A stretch of 13,461 nt of DNA from an uncultured Collinsella sp. (GCA_900547345.1 URGG01000053.1:1-13461), one strand, 5' to 3'. Positions 1 to 7,252 are shown, counted from the stretch's first letter. Program-made: numbers and translations. Notes: generated by a model not told the origin, from the sequence alone.

Positions 1-2987
1 CCGCCAAAGACGCAGGTGGGCGACTCGGCTGCGATGCGCGTCACGTCGGCGCCGAGCGAGCGCAGCTCACCGGGCGTGGCGGCGAGCATCTGGGCGCGAC
101 GCTCCTCGCGCGCATGCGGATCGAGCCCGGCCAGGTAGGTCGTGTTGCGGCGCTTGGTGAGCGCGTATGGCTTCACCGGCGCGTCCATGCCGCTCACGCA
201 GCTCACGATAAAGCCCTCAAAGGCGGCCTCGTCGGGTTCAAAGCTGCCAAGCCATGCGCCCGCGCGCTCCACGCGCTCAAGCGAAGGATCGATCGCCGGG
301 TCGCGGTAGGTGTAGAACGCCGTCTGGCGCTCGCCGGCTGCGCGGAATCCGCAGCCGTACGCACCGCCCTTCACGCGAATCTCGTTCCACAGGTAATCGT
401 AGGAGAGCGCGTTGGCAGCCACGGCCCAAGCGCCTGTCACGTCAATGCCCAGGCGACGCGGATCGCACGCACGCGCGGCAAAGCAGATGTCGCTGGGGAT
501 CACGAAAGCCTCGTGGCGGTCGCACGGCGTCGGCACCGCGAGCGCGCCGCGGTCGGCACCATCGCCCGCACCCAGCCCCAGGTCACCCGCGGCATCCCAG
601 TACGCGTCAAAGTCCTCGTCGCTGCCGGTAAAGCTCGCCATGCAGCCGTCGGCCACAAAGACGCGGCCTGCCAGCTCGGTAAGCTTGGCGCGCAGGCCGT
701 CCAGGCGCTCGTCAAAGTGCTCGAGCAGATCGCGCAGGAACAGATAGAAATCCACGCCCGAGAGCTGCTCACGCACCACGGCCGAAGGCGAGCTGTAACT
801 CATCGCGCGACCGAGCGCCGCCGAGTGGCCGTTGTTGATAAAGCCTTGCTCAAGCCCAATGCGAATCTGCGTGAGCACGTCGCGCACGCGGTCGGCGTCG
901 GCGTTTGCCAAAAGCGTGCTCGACCATACCTCGCGCGGCAGACTCGCCAGCGCATCGATCTTCTCGGACAGGGCGCCGGCGCTCACCAGCAGGTAGGGGC
1001 GCACGCCGTCCACGTCGGGCTGCGTCATGACTTCGGTCGTAAAGCTCAAAAAGCCGAGCTTGCCGGCGAGCAAGTTGTCGAGCTCCTCGGCCGAGTGCTC
1101 GCTCGTGGGCAGCTGTTTGAGCAGGCGGCAGAGCAGCGTCACATAGGGCAGGTCCTCAAAGGCGACGCAGCTCAGGTCGAAATACTGCATGGCGTAGGCC
1201 AAACGGTTGGTGGGGATGTCGTGGCGCAGACAGGGGATGGGCGCTGTCGTGTCCACGACCAGCGGCGGCTCGGGGCGCGCCTCGCCAATGTCGGACACGC
1301 GCAGGCGCGGCAGCGTGGCCTTGGCCTCGGGCGTGTCTTCCGCCTCCTGTGCGGCACGCAGCGCGGCCGTGCGCTCGACCACGTCGGCCAGCTCGGCATC
1401 GGTCATGGCATCGCGTTTGGCTGCCAGCTCGGCGGCCTCGGCACCCTCCGAACCCTTGGCGGCATCCACCGGCACCAGCTCGACCAACGTCATGTGGTCG
1501 TTCTGCAGCACCAGCTCGCGCAGCAGATCCTCAAAATAGCTGCCGTCCAGCTCGCCACGCAGTTCCTCGTACACCGGGCCGTACTTGAGCGCCAGCGTCG
1601 CGGCGTCGTCATCGTAGAGCCAGGTGCTCAGCGCGTCGCACGCAATGGCCACGCCGTCGGCGATGCCGTAGTCGCGCTGGCGCAGGTCGTACTCGTTGCT
1701 GCTGATGATAGCCTCCAGGCGCTCGCGCGGAACGCCGTGCTCGCACAGGTCGCGGCAGGCGTCCTGGAACACGCGACGCAGCTCGCGCGCTATGCCGGGC
1801 TGCGCGTTTTGCAGCATGATGAGCTCGTAGGGCTGCAGGCTCTCGGCCGCGGTGTAGCTCACCACGTTGCCGCCCAGGCCGGCGGCCAGAATGGCCTTCT
1901 TAACTGGTGCCTCGTTGGAACCCAGCAGTGCCTCGAACAGGATATCCGCCGCGATCGTGCGTTTGCGGTCGAGCGCGCTGCCCAGCACCAGGCCCAGGCC
2001 TACCAGGGCGTTCTCGGGCGTGGTGGCCATCTCGATGCGCTTGTACTCGCAGGTCACGGGCGCCTGCACGTCCAGCGGATTGGGCGCCAGCGTGGACGGG
2101 TCCTCGCCGGCGGCAACGGCAGCGTCCATGCGGCGGCTCGCGGCACTCGGCTGCGACAGATAACGTTCGTCCAAAAAGGCCAGTGCACGGTCCACGTCCA
2201 GGTCGCCGTAGAGCGTGATGTAGGAGTTGGAAGGATTGTAGTGGCGCGCGTGCGTGTCCAGGAACTGCTCGTAGGTGAGCGCGGGAATCGCGCGCGGGTC
2301 GCCGCCGCTCTCGTGCGCATAGGCGGTGTCGGGATAGAGCGCGGCGTTGACGGCATCGTCCAGCACACTCATGGGGTCGGACAGCGCGCCCTTCATCTCG
2401 TTGAACACCACGCCGTTATAGCGCAGCGTGCCCTCGCGCAGGCTCGCGAAGCTGTCACCGCCCTCGCCCTCGCCCTCGACGCCCTCCGGCAGGTCCAGCT
2501 CGTAGTGCCAGCCCTCCTGCTCAAAAATGGTGGGTTTGGTATAGATGGCCGGGTTGAACACCGCGTCCAGATACACGTCCATCAGGTTGTACAGATCCTG
2601 CTCGTTGGTGGTGGCAACGGGGTAGATGGTCTTGTCGGGGTAGGTCATGGCGTTGAGGAACGTCTGCATGGAACTCTTGATCAGGTCGACAAACGGCTCC
2701 TTGACGGGAATCTTGGCCGATCCGCACAGCACCGAGTGCTCAAGAATATGGAACACGCCGGTGGAATCGGCCGGAGGCGTCTTAAAGCCAATGGCAAAGG
2801 CCTTGTTTTCGTCGTCGCACGCCAGGTACAGCAGGCGAGCGCCCGAGGCAGTGTGGCGCAGCACGTAAGCGTCCGAGTCGAGCTCGGGCACGGTCTCGCA
2901 GCGCTCGACGGTAAAGCCATGGCAGGTGGCGTCGGGCACCAGCAGCGCGGCGGCTGCGGCGCGCGGGTCGGTTGAGGTGGTGGACAT
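1..2987 (-). CDS. PreP-like M16C zinc metallopeptidase (insulinase family), C-terminus cut by window edge
   Basis: The product is an M16C (presequence protease/PreP type) metallopeptidase. This family degrades short unstructured peptides inside a closed two-half chamber. The inverted zinc motif HxxEH is visible as HILEH at residues 80-84: H80 and H84 bind zinc and E83 is the catalytic base. The third ligand is probably E197, in the family-typical VVFNEMKG stretch. An acidic Gly/Glu-rich insert around residues 168-180 lies between them. Only 995 codons are visible before the left edge. The family is usually about 970-1000 residues, so very little is missing. The start at 2987 is supported by AAGGAG seven bases upstream. 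No signal peptide is seen, so a cytoplasmic site is inferred. The gene is divergent from the AlbA_2 regulator. The family is certain; the natural substrate is unknown. Confidence 0.93.
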   Translation of the reverse strand, partial: MSTTSTDPRAAAAALLVPDATCHGFTVERCETVPELDSDAYVLRHTASGARLLYLACDDENKAFAIGFKTPPADSTGVFHILEHSVLCGSAKIPVKEPFVDLIKSSMQTFLNAMTYPDKTIYPVATTNEQDLYNLMDVYLDAVFNPAIYTKPTIFEQEGWHYELDLPEGVEGEGEGGDSFASLREGTLRYNGVVFNEMKGALSDPMSVLDDAVNAALYPDTAYAHESGGDPRAIPALTYEQFLDTHARHYNPSNSYITLYGDLDVDRALAFLDERYLSQPSAASRRMDAAVAAGEDPSTLAPNPLDVQAPVTCEYKRIEMATTPENALVGLGLVLGSALDRKRTIAADILFEALLGSNEAPVKKAILAAGLGGNVVSYTAAESLQPYELIMLQNAQPGIARELRRVFQDACRDLCEHGVPRERLEAIISSNEYDLRQRDYGIADGVAIACDALSTWLYDDDAATLALKYGPVYEELRGELDGSYFEDLLRELVLQNDHMTLVELVPVDAAKGSEGAEAAELAAKRDAMTDAELADVVERTAALRAAQEAEDTPEAKATLPRLRVSDIGEARPEPPLVVDTTAPIPCLRHDIPTNRLAYAMQYFDLSCVAFEDLPYVTLLCRLLKQLPTSEHSAEELDNLLAGKLGFLSFTTEVMTQPDVDGVRPYLLVSAGALSEKIDALASLPREVWSSTLLANADADRVRDVLTQIRIGLEQGFINNGHSAALGRAMSYSSPSAVVREQLSGVDFYLFLRDLLEHFDERLDGLRAKLTELAGRVFVADGCMASFTGSDEDFDAYWDAAGDLGLGAGDGADRGALAVPTPCDRHEAFVIPSDICFAARACDPRRLGIDVTGAWAVAANALSYDYLWNEIRVKGGAYGCGFRAAGERQTAFYTYRDPAIDPSLERVERAGAWLGSFEPDEAAFEGFIVSCVSGMDAPVKPYALTKRRNTTYLAGLDPHAREERRAQMLAATPGELRSLGADVTRIAAESPTCVFG

Positions 2988-3003
2988 ATGCAGTCTCCTT
3001 TGA

Positions 3004-3055
3004 CGCCCCAGCGGGGGCGAATCGAGTCGAATCCTCGAGAGTATACCCATATGGG
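3004..3055 (-). promoter_or_regulatory. Candidate promoter and leader of the M16 peptidase gene
   Basis: Reading the minus strand, a TATACT -10-like hexamer lies at 3045-3040, about 53 bases before the start codon. A perfect 10-bp palindrome, CCCATATGGG (3046-3055), abuts it on the upstream side and could be an operator. No good -35 sits at 16-18 bases, so the promoter call is weak. Between it and the start, a short hairpin (CGCCCC 3004-3009 with GGGGCG 3014-3019, 4-base loop) would form in the leader just ahead of the ribosome binding site. Confidence 0.3.
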
Positions 3056-3191
3056 GCCGCGACTCTGCGGCGAACTGACGACGATGCCAGCGGATTGGGC
3101 ATAGGTCCCGCGTGCCCGCCGCACGAGCGTGGAAAATTGGACACTCTCGATATCCGACCGTCCGAAAATCCTCGCTCGTCCATCACTCGCG

Positions 3192-3261
3192 TATCTCTCG
3201 TCTCTCATTCGTCTCTAATATGAGAGATGACAGGAAGATGAGAGAAAAATATGAGAGATAA
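3192..3261. repeat. Repeat cluster A: GAGAGATA-type motifs in both orientations
   Basis: Reverse-oriented units lie at 3192-3200 (CGAGAGATA on the minus strand), 3201-3207 (TGAGAGA) and 3211-3216 (AGAGAC). Forward units lie at 3221-3228 (TGAGAGAT), 3239-3245 (TGAGAGA) and 3252-3261 (TGAGAGATAA). Bases 3198-3207 and 3221-3230 form a 10-bp inverted repeat with one G-T pair. The motif TGAGAGACGAG, read on the minus strand at 3198-3208, recurs on the plus strand in cluster B at 3428-3438. The cluster lies upstream of the predicted promoter of the AlbA_2 gene, so it is inferred to be a protein-binding array. Confidence 0.8.
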
Positions 3262-3288
3262 CTGAGCAGCAAAGAGACAGGTAATCAT

Positions 3289-3305
3289 GGTATTGTCTCA
3301 ATACC
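3289..3305. promoter_or_regulatory. 17-bp palindromic operator candidate
   Basis: GGTATTG (3289-3295) and CAATACC (3299-3305) are a perfect 7-bp inverted repeat around the centre TCT. It sits directly upstream of the candidate -35 at 3308-3313 and roughly midway between repeat clusters A and B. It shares no sequence with the GAGAGATA units, so it may be read by a different dimeric regulator. The symmetry is seen; the operator role is inferred. Confidence 0.5.
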
Positions 3306-3307
3306 GA

Positions 3308-3335
3308 TTGTTCTACCAGCAAAAATATGTATAAA
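3308..3335 (+). promoter_or_regulatory. Candidate promoter of the AlbA_2 regulator gene
   Basis: A -35-like TTGTTC (3308-3313) and a -10-like TATAAA (3330-3335) are separated by 16 bases, in the most AT-rich stretch of this region. Transcription would begin near 3342. That leaves a leader of about 145 bases running through the whole of repeat cluster B. The promoter would therefore be flanked by repeats on both sides. No experimental start is available. Confidence 0.45.
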
Positions 3336-3357
3336 TGAAGCAAATGGTAGACATTCC

Positions 3358-3438
3358 ATCTCTATCTATCTCTTATCTCTAAGCCGAGAGATAGAGAGAT
3401 AAATGAGAGATAATTACGAGAGATAACTGAGAGACGAG
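3358..3438. repeat. Repeat cluster B: GAGAGATA array with a 14-bp stem-loop
   Basis: Reverse ATCTCT units start at 3358, 3368 and 3375. Forward units are GAGAGAT at 3386, 3394, 3405 and 3418, plus the variant GAGAGAC at 3429. Most forward units continue as TAA or TAG. Spacing is irregular (8, 11, 13 and 11 bases). TATCTCTTATCTCT (3367-3380) pairs with AGAGATA (3387-3393) and AGAGATA (3395-3401). This makes a 14-bp stem with one bulged G (3394) and a 6-base loop. No T-tract follows, so it is not a standard terminator. The array ends 50 bases before the AlbA_2 start codon and would be transcribed as its leader. It is likely an operator array, possibly also a leader RNA structure. Confidence 0.8.
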
Positions 3439-3488
3439 GGAAATCTATCCGCGGCATTCTCCGCGGGACCGAGCGAAAGGACGTGCAG

Positions 3489-4955
3489 ATGAACGAAAAC
3501 GAGCTGACCGGTCTGCTTGAGTCTTTAAGGCGTATGGGCTCGGATGATCTTAACGTCGAAGTGAAGGAGAGCGCCACGACGCTTTCCCGCGACGTGTGGG
3601 AAACGGTGAGCGCATTCGCGAACACTGCCGGCGGAACCATCGTGCTCGGAGTGAGTGAGCGCGCAGGTTTTGTCCCGGTTGAGAACTTCGAGACCGAGAA
3701 AGTGCTCAACCAATTTGTGTCAGGCATGGGTGATGCGGGCGGTCGAGGAAAGCTGGCCAATCCGCCCAAATACACGATCGAGCGAGTGGAGCTTCAGGGC
3801 GTCATCGTTCTCGTCATTACGATTGAGGAGCTCGATCCGTCGAGCAAGCCCTGCTATGTCATAGAGCGGGGCGCCCAGGGCGGCAGCTACAAGCGCATCG
3901 ATGACAAAGATGTGCCGCTTTCATCGACCGAGGTGCTCGCATTGGCGTCATACGGTCGAGCGACTCCGAGCGATCGCGACGCGGTGGCGGGTGCGGGCGC
4001 GGACGATCTCGACGAGACGCTGGTCGACCGTACGATAGATCGGGCTTTCTCGTTGACGCCCCGGGCAATGCGCGGCGCGCCGGACAAACAAACGAAGCTG
4101 GAGCGCCTAAATATCCTTGATTCCCAGGGCAATGTCACCAAGGCTGGACTCCTAGTTGTGGGCACCTACCCTCAGCAGTTCTATCCCAAGCTCTTCATTG
4201 ACGTGGCTGTCCATGCGGGAACTCAGAAGGGCATGGCGGGGTCGCTGAGATTCATGGACCGCACAATCTGTGAGGGAACGTTGGGCGAGATGATCTCGGA
4301 TGCCGTCGCAGCCGTCGCCGAGAATTTGCGGCGAACCTCGACCGTCCAAGGCGTCTCGCGTGTCGACTCGCTTGAGATTCCCGAGGAGGTTCTGCGCGAG
4401 GCAATCGCCAACGCCGTAATCCATCGAGAATACGGGGATCGGTTCTGTGGACAATCGATTGCCGTCGACGTCTTTGACGATCGTGTCGAGGTGACGAATC
4501 CTGGCGGCCTTTACGGGGGAATGACTCGCGAGAGCTTGTTTGACGGCAGCTCCCGATGCCGTAACGCGACGCTTGTGAAGCTCATGTCGATTGTTCCGCT
4601 GCCGGATGGCGCAGGTTCGCCGGTTGAGGGCAATGGCTCGGGCATCCCGATGATGATCGATGCCATGCGCGCGCATGGTCTGGCCGAGCCCCTGTTCTGC
4701 CCGGGATTCGATCGGTTCAAGGTCGTACTTTACCGTTCAAAGATCGAGCCGGTCGATCATGGCGGGGGCTTAATTGTGACGGCACTCAAACACTACGGCG
4801 AGCTGGGGACGCGCGAGCTGGCAGAGCGCACAGGGCTCACAATTTCCCAGGTTAGGTCGCGCGTCAACGCGCTCATTGCTCAAGGCGAGCTTGAGCCCAC
4901 GGCGCCGGCGACGAGCCGCAACCGCAAGTATCGACTGTCGGAGCGCGTGGGATAG
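3489..4955 (+). CDS. AlbA_2 (Schlafen-type) / GHKL ATPase-like / winged-helix regulator
   Basis: The protein has 488 residues. Residues about 20-150 form an AlbA_2 domain: the VEVKES motif at 23-28, NTAGGTIVLGV at 45-55 and GGSYKRIDD at 131-139. Residues about 298-415 resemble the C-terminal GHKL-type ATPase region of this family. They contain an N-box-like EAIANAVIHREY (304-315), TNPGGLYGG (336-344) and GNGSGIPMM (381-389). Residues 428-484 form a winged helix with recognition segment LTISQVRSRVNAL. Proteins of this design are usually annotated as ATP-binding or RecG-like transcriptional regulators. The ATG at 3489 is preferred because AAAGGA lies 7 bases upstream; the in-frame GTG at 3483 is too close to it. 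The gene is alone, with no co-directional partner within 800 bases. The GAGAGATA arrays upstream suggest autoregulation. Regulated targets and any ligand are unknown. Confidence 0.85.
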   Translation: MNENELTGLLESLRRMGSDDLNVEVKESATTLSRDVWETVSAFANTAGGTIVLGVSERAGFVPVENFETEKVLNQFVSGMGDAGGRGKLANPPKYTIERVELQGVIVLVITIEELDPSSKPCYVIERGAQGGSYKRIDDKDVPLSSTEVLALASYGRATPSDRDAVAGAGADDLDETLVDRTIDRAFSLTPRAMRGAPDKQTKLERLNILDSQGNVTKAGLLVVGTYPQQFYPKLFIDVAVHAGTQKGMAGSLRFMDRTICEGTLGEMISDAVAAVAENLRRTSTVQGVSRVDSLEIPEEVLREAIANAVIHREYGDRFCGQSIAVDVFDDRVEVTNPGGLYGGMTRESLFDGSSRCRNATLVKLMSIVPLPDGAGSPVEGNGSGIPMMIDAMRAHGLAEPLFCPGFDRFKVVLYRSKIEPVDHGGGLIVTALKHYGELGTRELAERTGLTISQVRSRVNALIAQGELEPTAPATSRNRKYRLSERVG

Positions 4956-4977
4956 ATGCGTTAGTGGACGAGGCGAC

Positions 4978-5034
4978 CCAATAATCGACCCTCGATTGGC
5001 GTCCATTAAGGTAAAGCGGTTGTTGCCCAATCGA
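4978..5034. repeat. Three related inverted CCAATCGA elements between convergent genes
   Basis: CCAATAATCGA (4978-4988), TCGATTGG (4992-4999) and CCAATCGA (5027-5034) lie in the 100-base gap between two converging genes. The middle copy is complementary to both others, giving a tight hairpin (AATCGA 4983-4988 with TCGATT 4992-4997) or a wider alternative one. No T-tract follows on either strand. A weak bidirectional terminator or a binding site are both possible. Confidence 0.4.
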
Positions 5035-5055
5035 CGGTGATGCTAAAGACTCGGC

Positions 5056-5547
5056 TTACGCCGGCATGGCCCCGAACCCGTCTATCAAGAACAGCCTAAG
5101 AACCAGCTTGATGACATTTCCCGGTTTGACTTCTGCCGCGTCAAAGACGTGTCGCTCGGCGAGCTCGCTGCAGTATGCATAGATGTCGCGGATAAGGTCC
5201 GCGCCCGAAAGCGTAAACATGTAGCCTGCGTCCGAAAGCGCATTGGGCGCGGCGGGCAACTTGGCCATGTGGCAGAACGTTTGCAGGTCGGGCTCCATAA
5301 CATTCTGGTAGTCGAGGTGGCCGCTGGCATCCTGTGCGGCAAGCTCCAATTGGCGCACAAAATCTAGCGCCGCCGCTAACACAAAGCTCGGCGTAGGCGC
5401 ATTGACGTCCTGAGTGGTCGCCACAAGCCTGCCCGCTGCCTGCGTGACAAGCCAAGCGACCTCGCGCTGGCAACGCACGGCCTTGCGCGTAACCGGCTTG
5501 ATGGACGAAGAAGAAACGCTTCCCTTAGGCGGATTCGAAACAGCCAC
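5056..5547 (-). CDS. Unrecognised 163-aa protein, divergent from the HNH nuclease
   Basis: I do not recognise this 163-residue protein. It starts at a GTG (5547) with GGGAGG five bases upstream and stops with TAA at 5058-5056. The N-terminus is Ser/Lys/Pro-rich (residues 1-20) and looks flexible. The rest reads as mainly helical, with alternating hydrophobic and charged residues (for example around 55-75 and 110-160). There is no signal peptide, clear membrane helix, cysteine pair or nucleotide-binding motif. The codon pattern and strong ribosome binding site argue for a real gene. It converges on the AlbA_2 gene and is divergent from the HNH_2 nuclease gene, with a 215-base shared upstream region. 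A partner or regulator role for that nuclease is possible but is only positional inference. Confidence 0.75.
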   Translation of the reverse strand: MAVSNPPKGSVSSSSIKPVTRKAVRCQREVAWLVTQAAGRLVATTQDVNAPTPSFVLAAALDFVRQLELAAQDASGHLDYQNVMEPDLQTFCHMAKLPAAPNALSDAGYMFTLSGADLIRDIYAYCSELAERHVFDAAEVKPGNVIKLVLRLFLIDGFGAMPA

Positions 5548-5762
5548 AAGAACCTCCCATGAACGACCCGGTCCAACAAGCCCGGATGAAACACGTGCTA
5601 CATCAGTATACAGGGAAGTGGGGCAGCGGGGTACAAACGCGCCAGCGGCAAACCGAGAGCATCAACGATGTGCCGATCGCGGAATGAGATCTCGTAATAA
5701 TTGACTCTCGGCCATATTATTGAGTGGCATGACTCGCGTTCGTATGGTTGTAGGTGCTGGCG
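5548..5762. promoter_or_regulatory. Divergent control region between the orphan gene and the HNH nuclease
   Basis: On the minus strand a TATACT hexamer at 5610-5605 is a plausible -10 for the 163-aa gene, giving a leader of about 50 bases; no good -35 is seen. On the plus strand the region becomes AT-rich at 5693-5720. It contains TTGACT (5701-5706) and TATTAT (5715-5720), but they are only 8 bases apart, so they cannot form one promoter. A GAGATCTC palindrome lies at 5686-5693. Promoters for both genes probably lie here, but exact sites are uncertain. Confidence 0.35.
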
Positions 5763-6845
5763 ATGAACGACATTGACCTTGCTGTTCCGTTGATGGATGG
5801 ACCAAGCTATGACCGCGCCTGCAGTCTCGTGCCTTCCGAATACGTTGAGGCATGGGAGTGGTTTCTGGGTGAGGAACAGCGCGGCGGCGTTTGGACCAGC
5901 CTTCCGCACCACACCAAGGAAGATAGCCCTCAGTATCAGTATCGTTTGAGAATTGGCTCGGACTTCTTTCCCGTAACGCGGGATTCAGGGATCTTCTGGC
6001 CGGGCCAGGATCGGGTGAAGCAAGATCCCAATAAGATCTTTGCGCTTTCGGTCCATAACTCTAAAAAGAGCTTCTACACCGATGTACCTCCGCTCTATTT
6101 GGACGATGGTACGTGGGTCATTAAGTATTCGGTCCAAGCGCCAGGCGCCGTTGGTTCTCGAGACCAGAATTACAACAGTAAAATGCTCAACTGCATGGAA
6201 TGTGGCGTTCCAGTCGGAGTCATATTTGCAACCGAGGTGGGCTACAAGGTGCTCGGCCTTGCGTTTGTTGAACGGTTCGAGCCCGAAAACGGATGGTTTG
6301 TTCTGCACGGTCCTGTTCATAAAGGCGGACCGGACCCCCGTTTTGCGCCCGACATGAGCTATCTGAAGCACATGCCCGTCGATATTGAGTTTGCCGGACA
6401 GGGTACGACCGACGACGAAAAGGTCCGCTATGCGTTAAGGCGCGAGCGATTGGGGCAGCAATGGTTCCGCAAGCAGCTCGTTGCCGCCTATGATGGCCGT
6501 TGCGCGGTGTCGGACTGCGGCGTCAGCGAAGCTCTGGAGGCTGCACATATCGAGAATTACTCGGGACCCAAATCGCAGGTTGCCAGCAACGGCATTCTGC
6601 TTCGGCGCGACTTACATGCTTTATTCGATGCTCATCTGATTTCGTTTGAGCCTGTTTGCGGCGAATATCGGCTGTGCGGATCGTACCTGCTGGATAAGAC
6701 CGGCTACGCTTCCTTTGCGGGTGCGACGCTAAGGCAGCCGAATGAGCGTCAGTGGCGACCCAATACGGTGTTTCTTGAGGCCCATCGCATTGAGTTCGAT
6801 CGCTCGGAAAAGAAGCGTGAAAAGGCGGGGCTTCTGCCGTATTAG
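5763..6845 (+). CDS. HNH_2-family endonuclease with unassigned N-terminal region
   Basis: The protein has 360 residues. The C-terminal HNH_2 nuclease module spans about 230-297: FRKQLVAAYDGRCAVSDCG (235-253), EAAHI (259-263, H262 as catalytic base), NG (276-277) and LRRDLHALFD (280-289, H285). The C247/C252 pair may bind a structural metal. The N-terminal 210 residues contain NSKMLNCMECGVPVGVIF (138-155) and YKVLGLAFVERF (161-172). This pattern accompanies HNH_2 in predicted restriction-like proteins, where it is suspected to recognise DNA, perhaps modified bases. No methyltransferase gene is nearby, which would fit modification-dependent (type IV-like) cleavage. ATG 5763 is chosen because AGGTG lies 6 bases upstream; GTG 5754 in frame is an alternative. 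The nuclease fold is clear from motifs; the DNA target and defence role are inferred. Confidence 0.85.
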   Translation: MNDIDLAVPLMDGPSYDRACSLVPSEYVEAWEWFLGEEQRGGVWTSLPHHTKEDSPQYQYRLRIGSDFFPVTRDSGIFWPGQDRVKQDPNKIFALSVHNSKKSFYTDVPPLYLDDGTWVIKYSVQAPGAVGSRDQNYNSKMLNCMECGVPVGVIFATEVGYKVLGLAFVERFEPENGWFVLHGPVHKGGPDPRFAPDMSYLKHMPVDIEFAGQGTTDDEKVRYALRRERLGQQWFRKQLVAAYDGRCAVSDCGVSEALEAAHIENYSGPKSQVASNGILLRRDLHALFDAHLISFEPVCGEYRLCGSYLLDKTGYASFAGATLRQPNERQWRPNTVFLEAHRIEFDRSEKKREKAGLLPY

Positions 6846-6967
6846 CGTATTTGGCTTTGGCATTCTTTGACGATCGTGTTGTTTGATCGGATCGCTTGGC
6901 GATGCAATCTCGCGCATGCCCGCCGGTGCATGCTCTTCCTGTTTTGTATAGCGAGAGGGGAGCGTGT

Positions 6968-7252
6968 ATGAGCTGGCGAGGCGATATTGCGATGGGGAAG
7001 TACGGAAAACTGCCGTGTGCCCTTATAGACAACAATATGTTTCCGAGCGTAGAGGTTGATTGCGGGTCGTTTGTCGTCACCTGCCCTTGCTGCGGCTCGC
7101 AAATACCGTGTCTCGACATTCGGTTCATCGATGCGCGCGACAGGTTCAGCGACGAAGTGAGAAAACAGACAGGCGTTCATATGCCGGTGTATCCGGAGAA
7201 ATGCCCCGTTTGTGGCCTCGATATCGTGTACGACGCCGGCGACGAGGGATAG
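6968..7252 (+). CDS. Small 94-aa zinc-ribbon protein
   Basis: This short protein carries two CPxC knuckles: CPCC at residues 39-42 and CPVC at 79-82. This is a typical four-cysteine zinc-ribbon arrangement with a 36-residue insert. Four further cysteines (17, 32, 41, 48) are present. It has no membrane segment or signal peptide. The start at 6968 is supported by GAGGGGAG five bases upstream; longer in-frame starts lack such a site. It lies 122 bases downstream of the HNH_2 gene in the same direction, so read-through is possible, but the gap is too long to claim an operon. Its stop is 38 bases from the convergent stop of the DUF5710 gene. A nucleic-acid-binding or protein-docking role is usual for such ribbons. 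The family is not recognised. Confidence 0.75.
   Translation: MSWRGDIAMGKYGKLPCALIDNNMFPSVEVDCGSFVVTCPCCGSQIPCLDIRFIDARDRFSDEVRKQTGVHMPVYPEKCPVCGLDIVYDAGDEG

Noticed and set aside
114..2975. Plus-strand open frame of 953 codons opposite the M16 peptidase
   Set aside because: It is composed of low-information Arg/His/Val/Gly-rich sequence typical of the antisense frame of a GC-rich gene. The minus strand carries the zinc-site motifs and the ribosome binding site.
3220..3261. 13-codon open frame beginning at ATG 3220
   Set aside because: It consists entirely of the repeat units, has no ribosome binding site and lies upstream of the predicted promoter.
3192..3438. CRISPR array
   Set aside because: The repeats are only 7-11 bases, irregularly spaced, in both orientations and without unique spacers of constant length. 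No cas gene is present.
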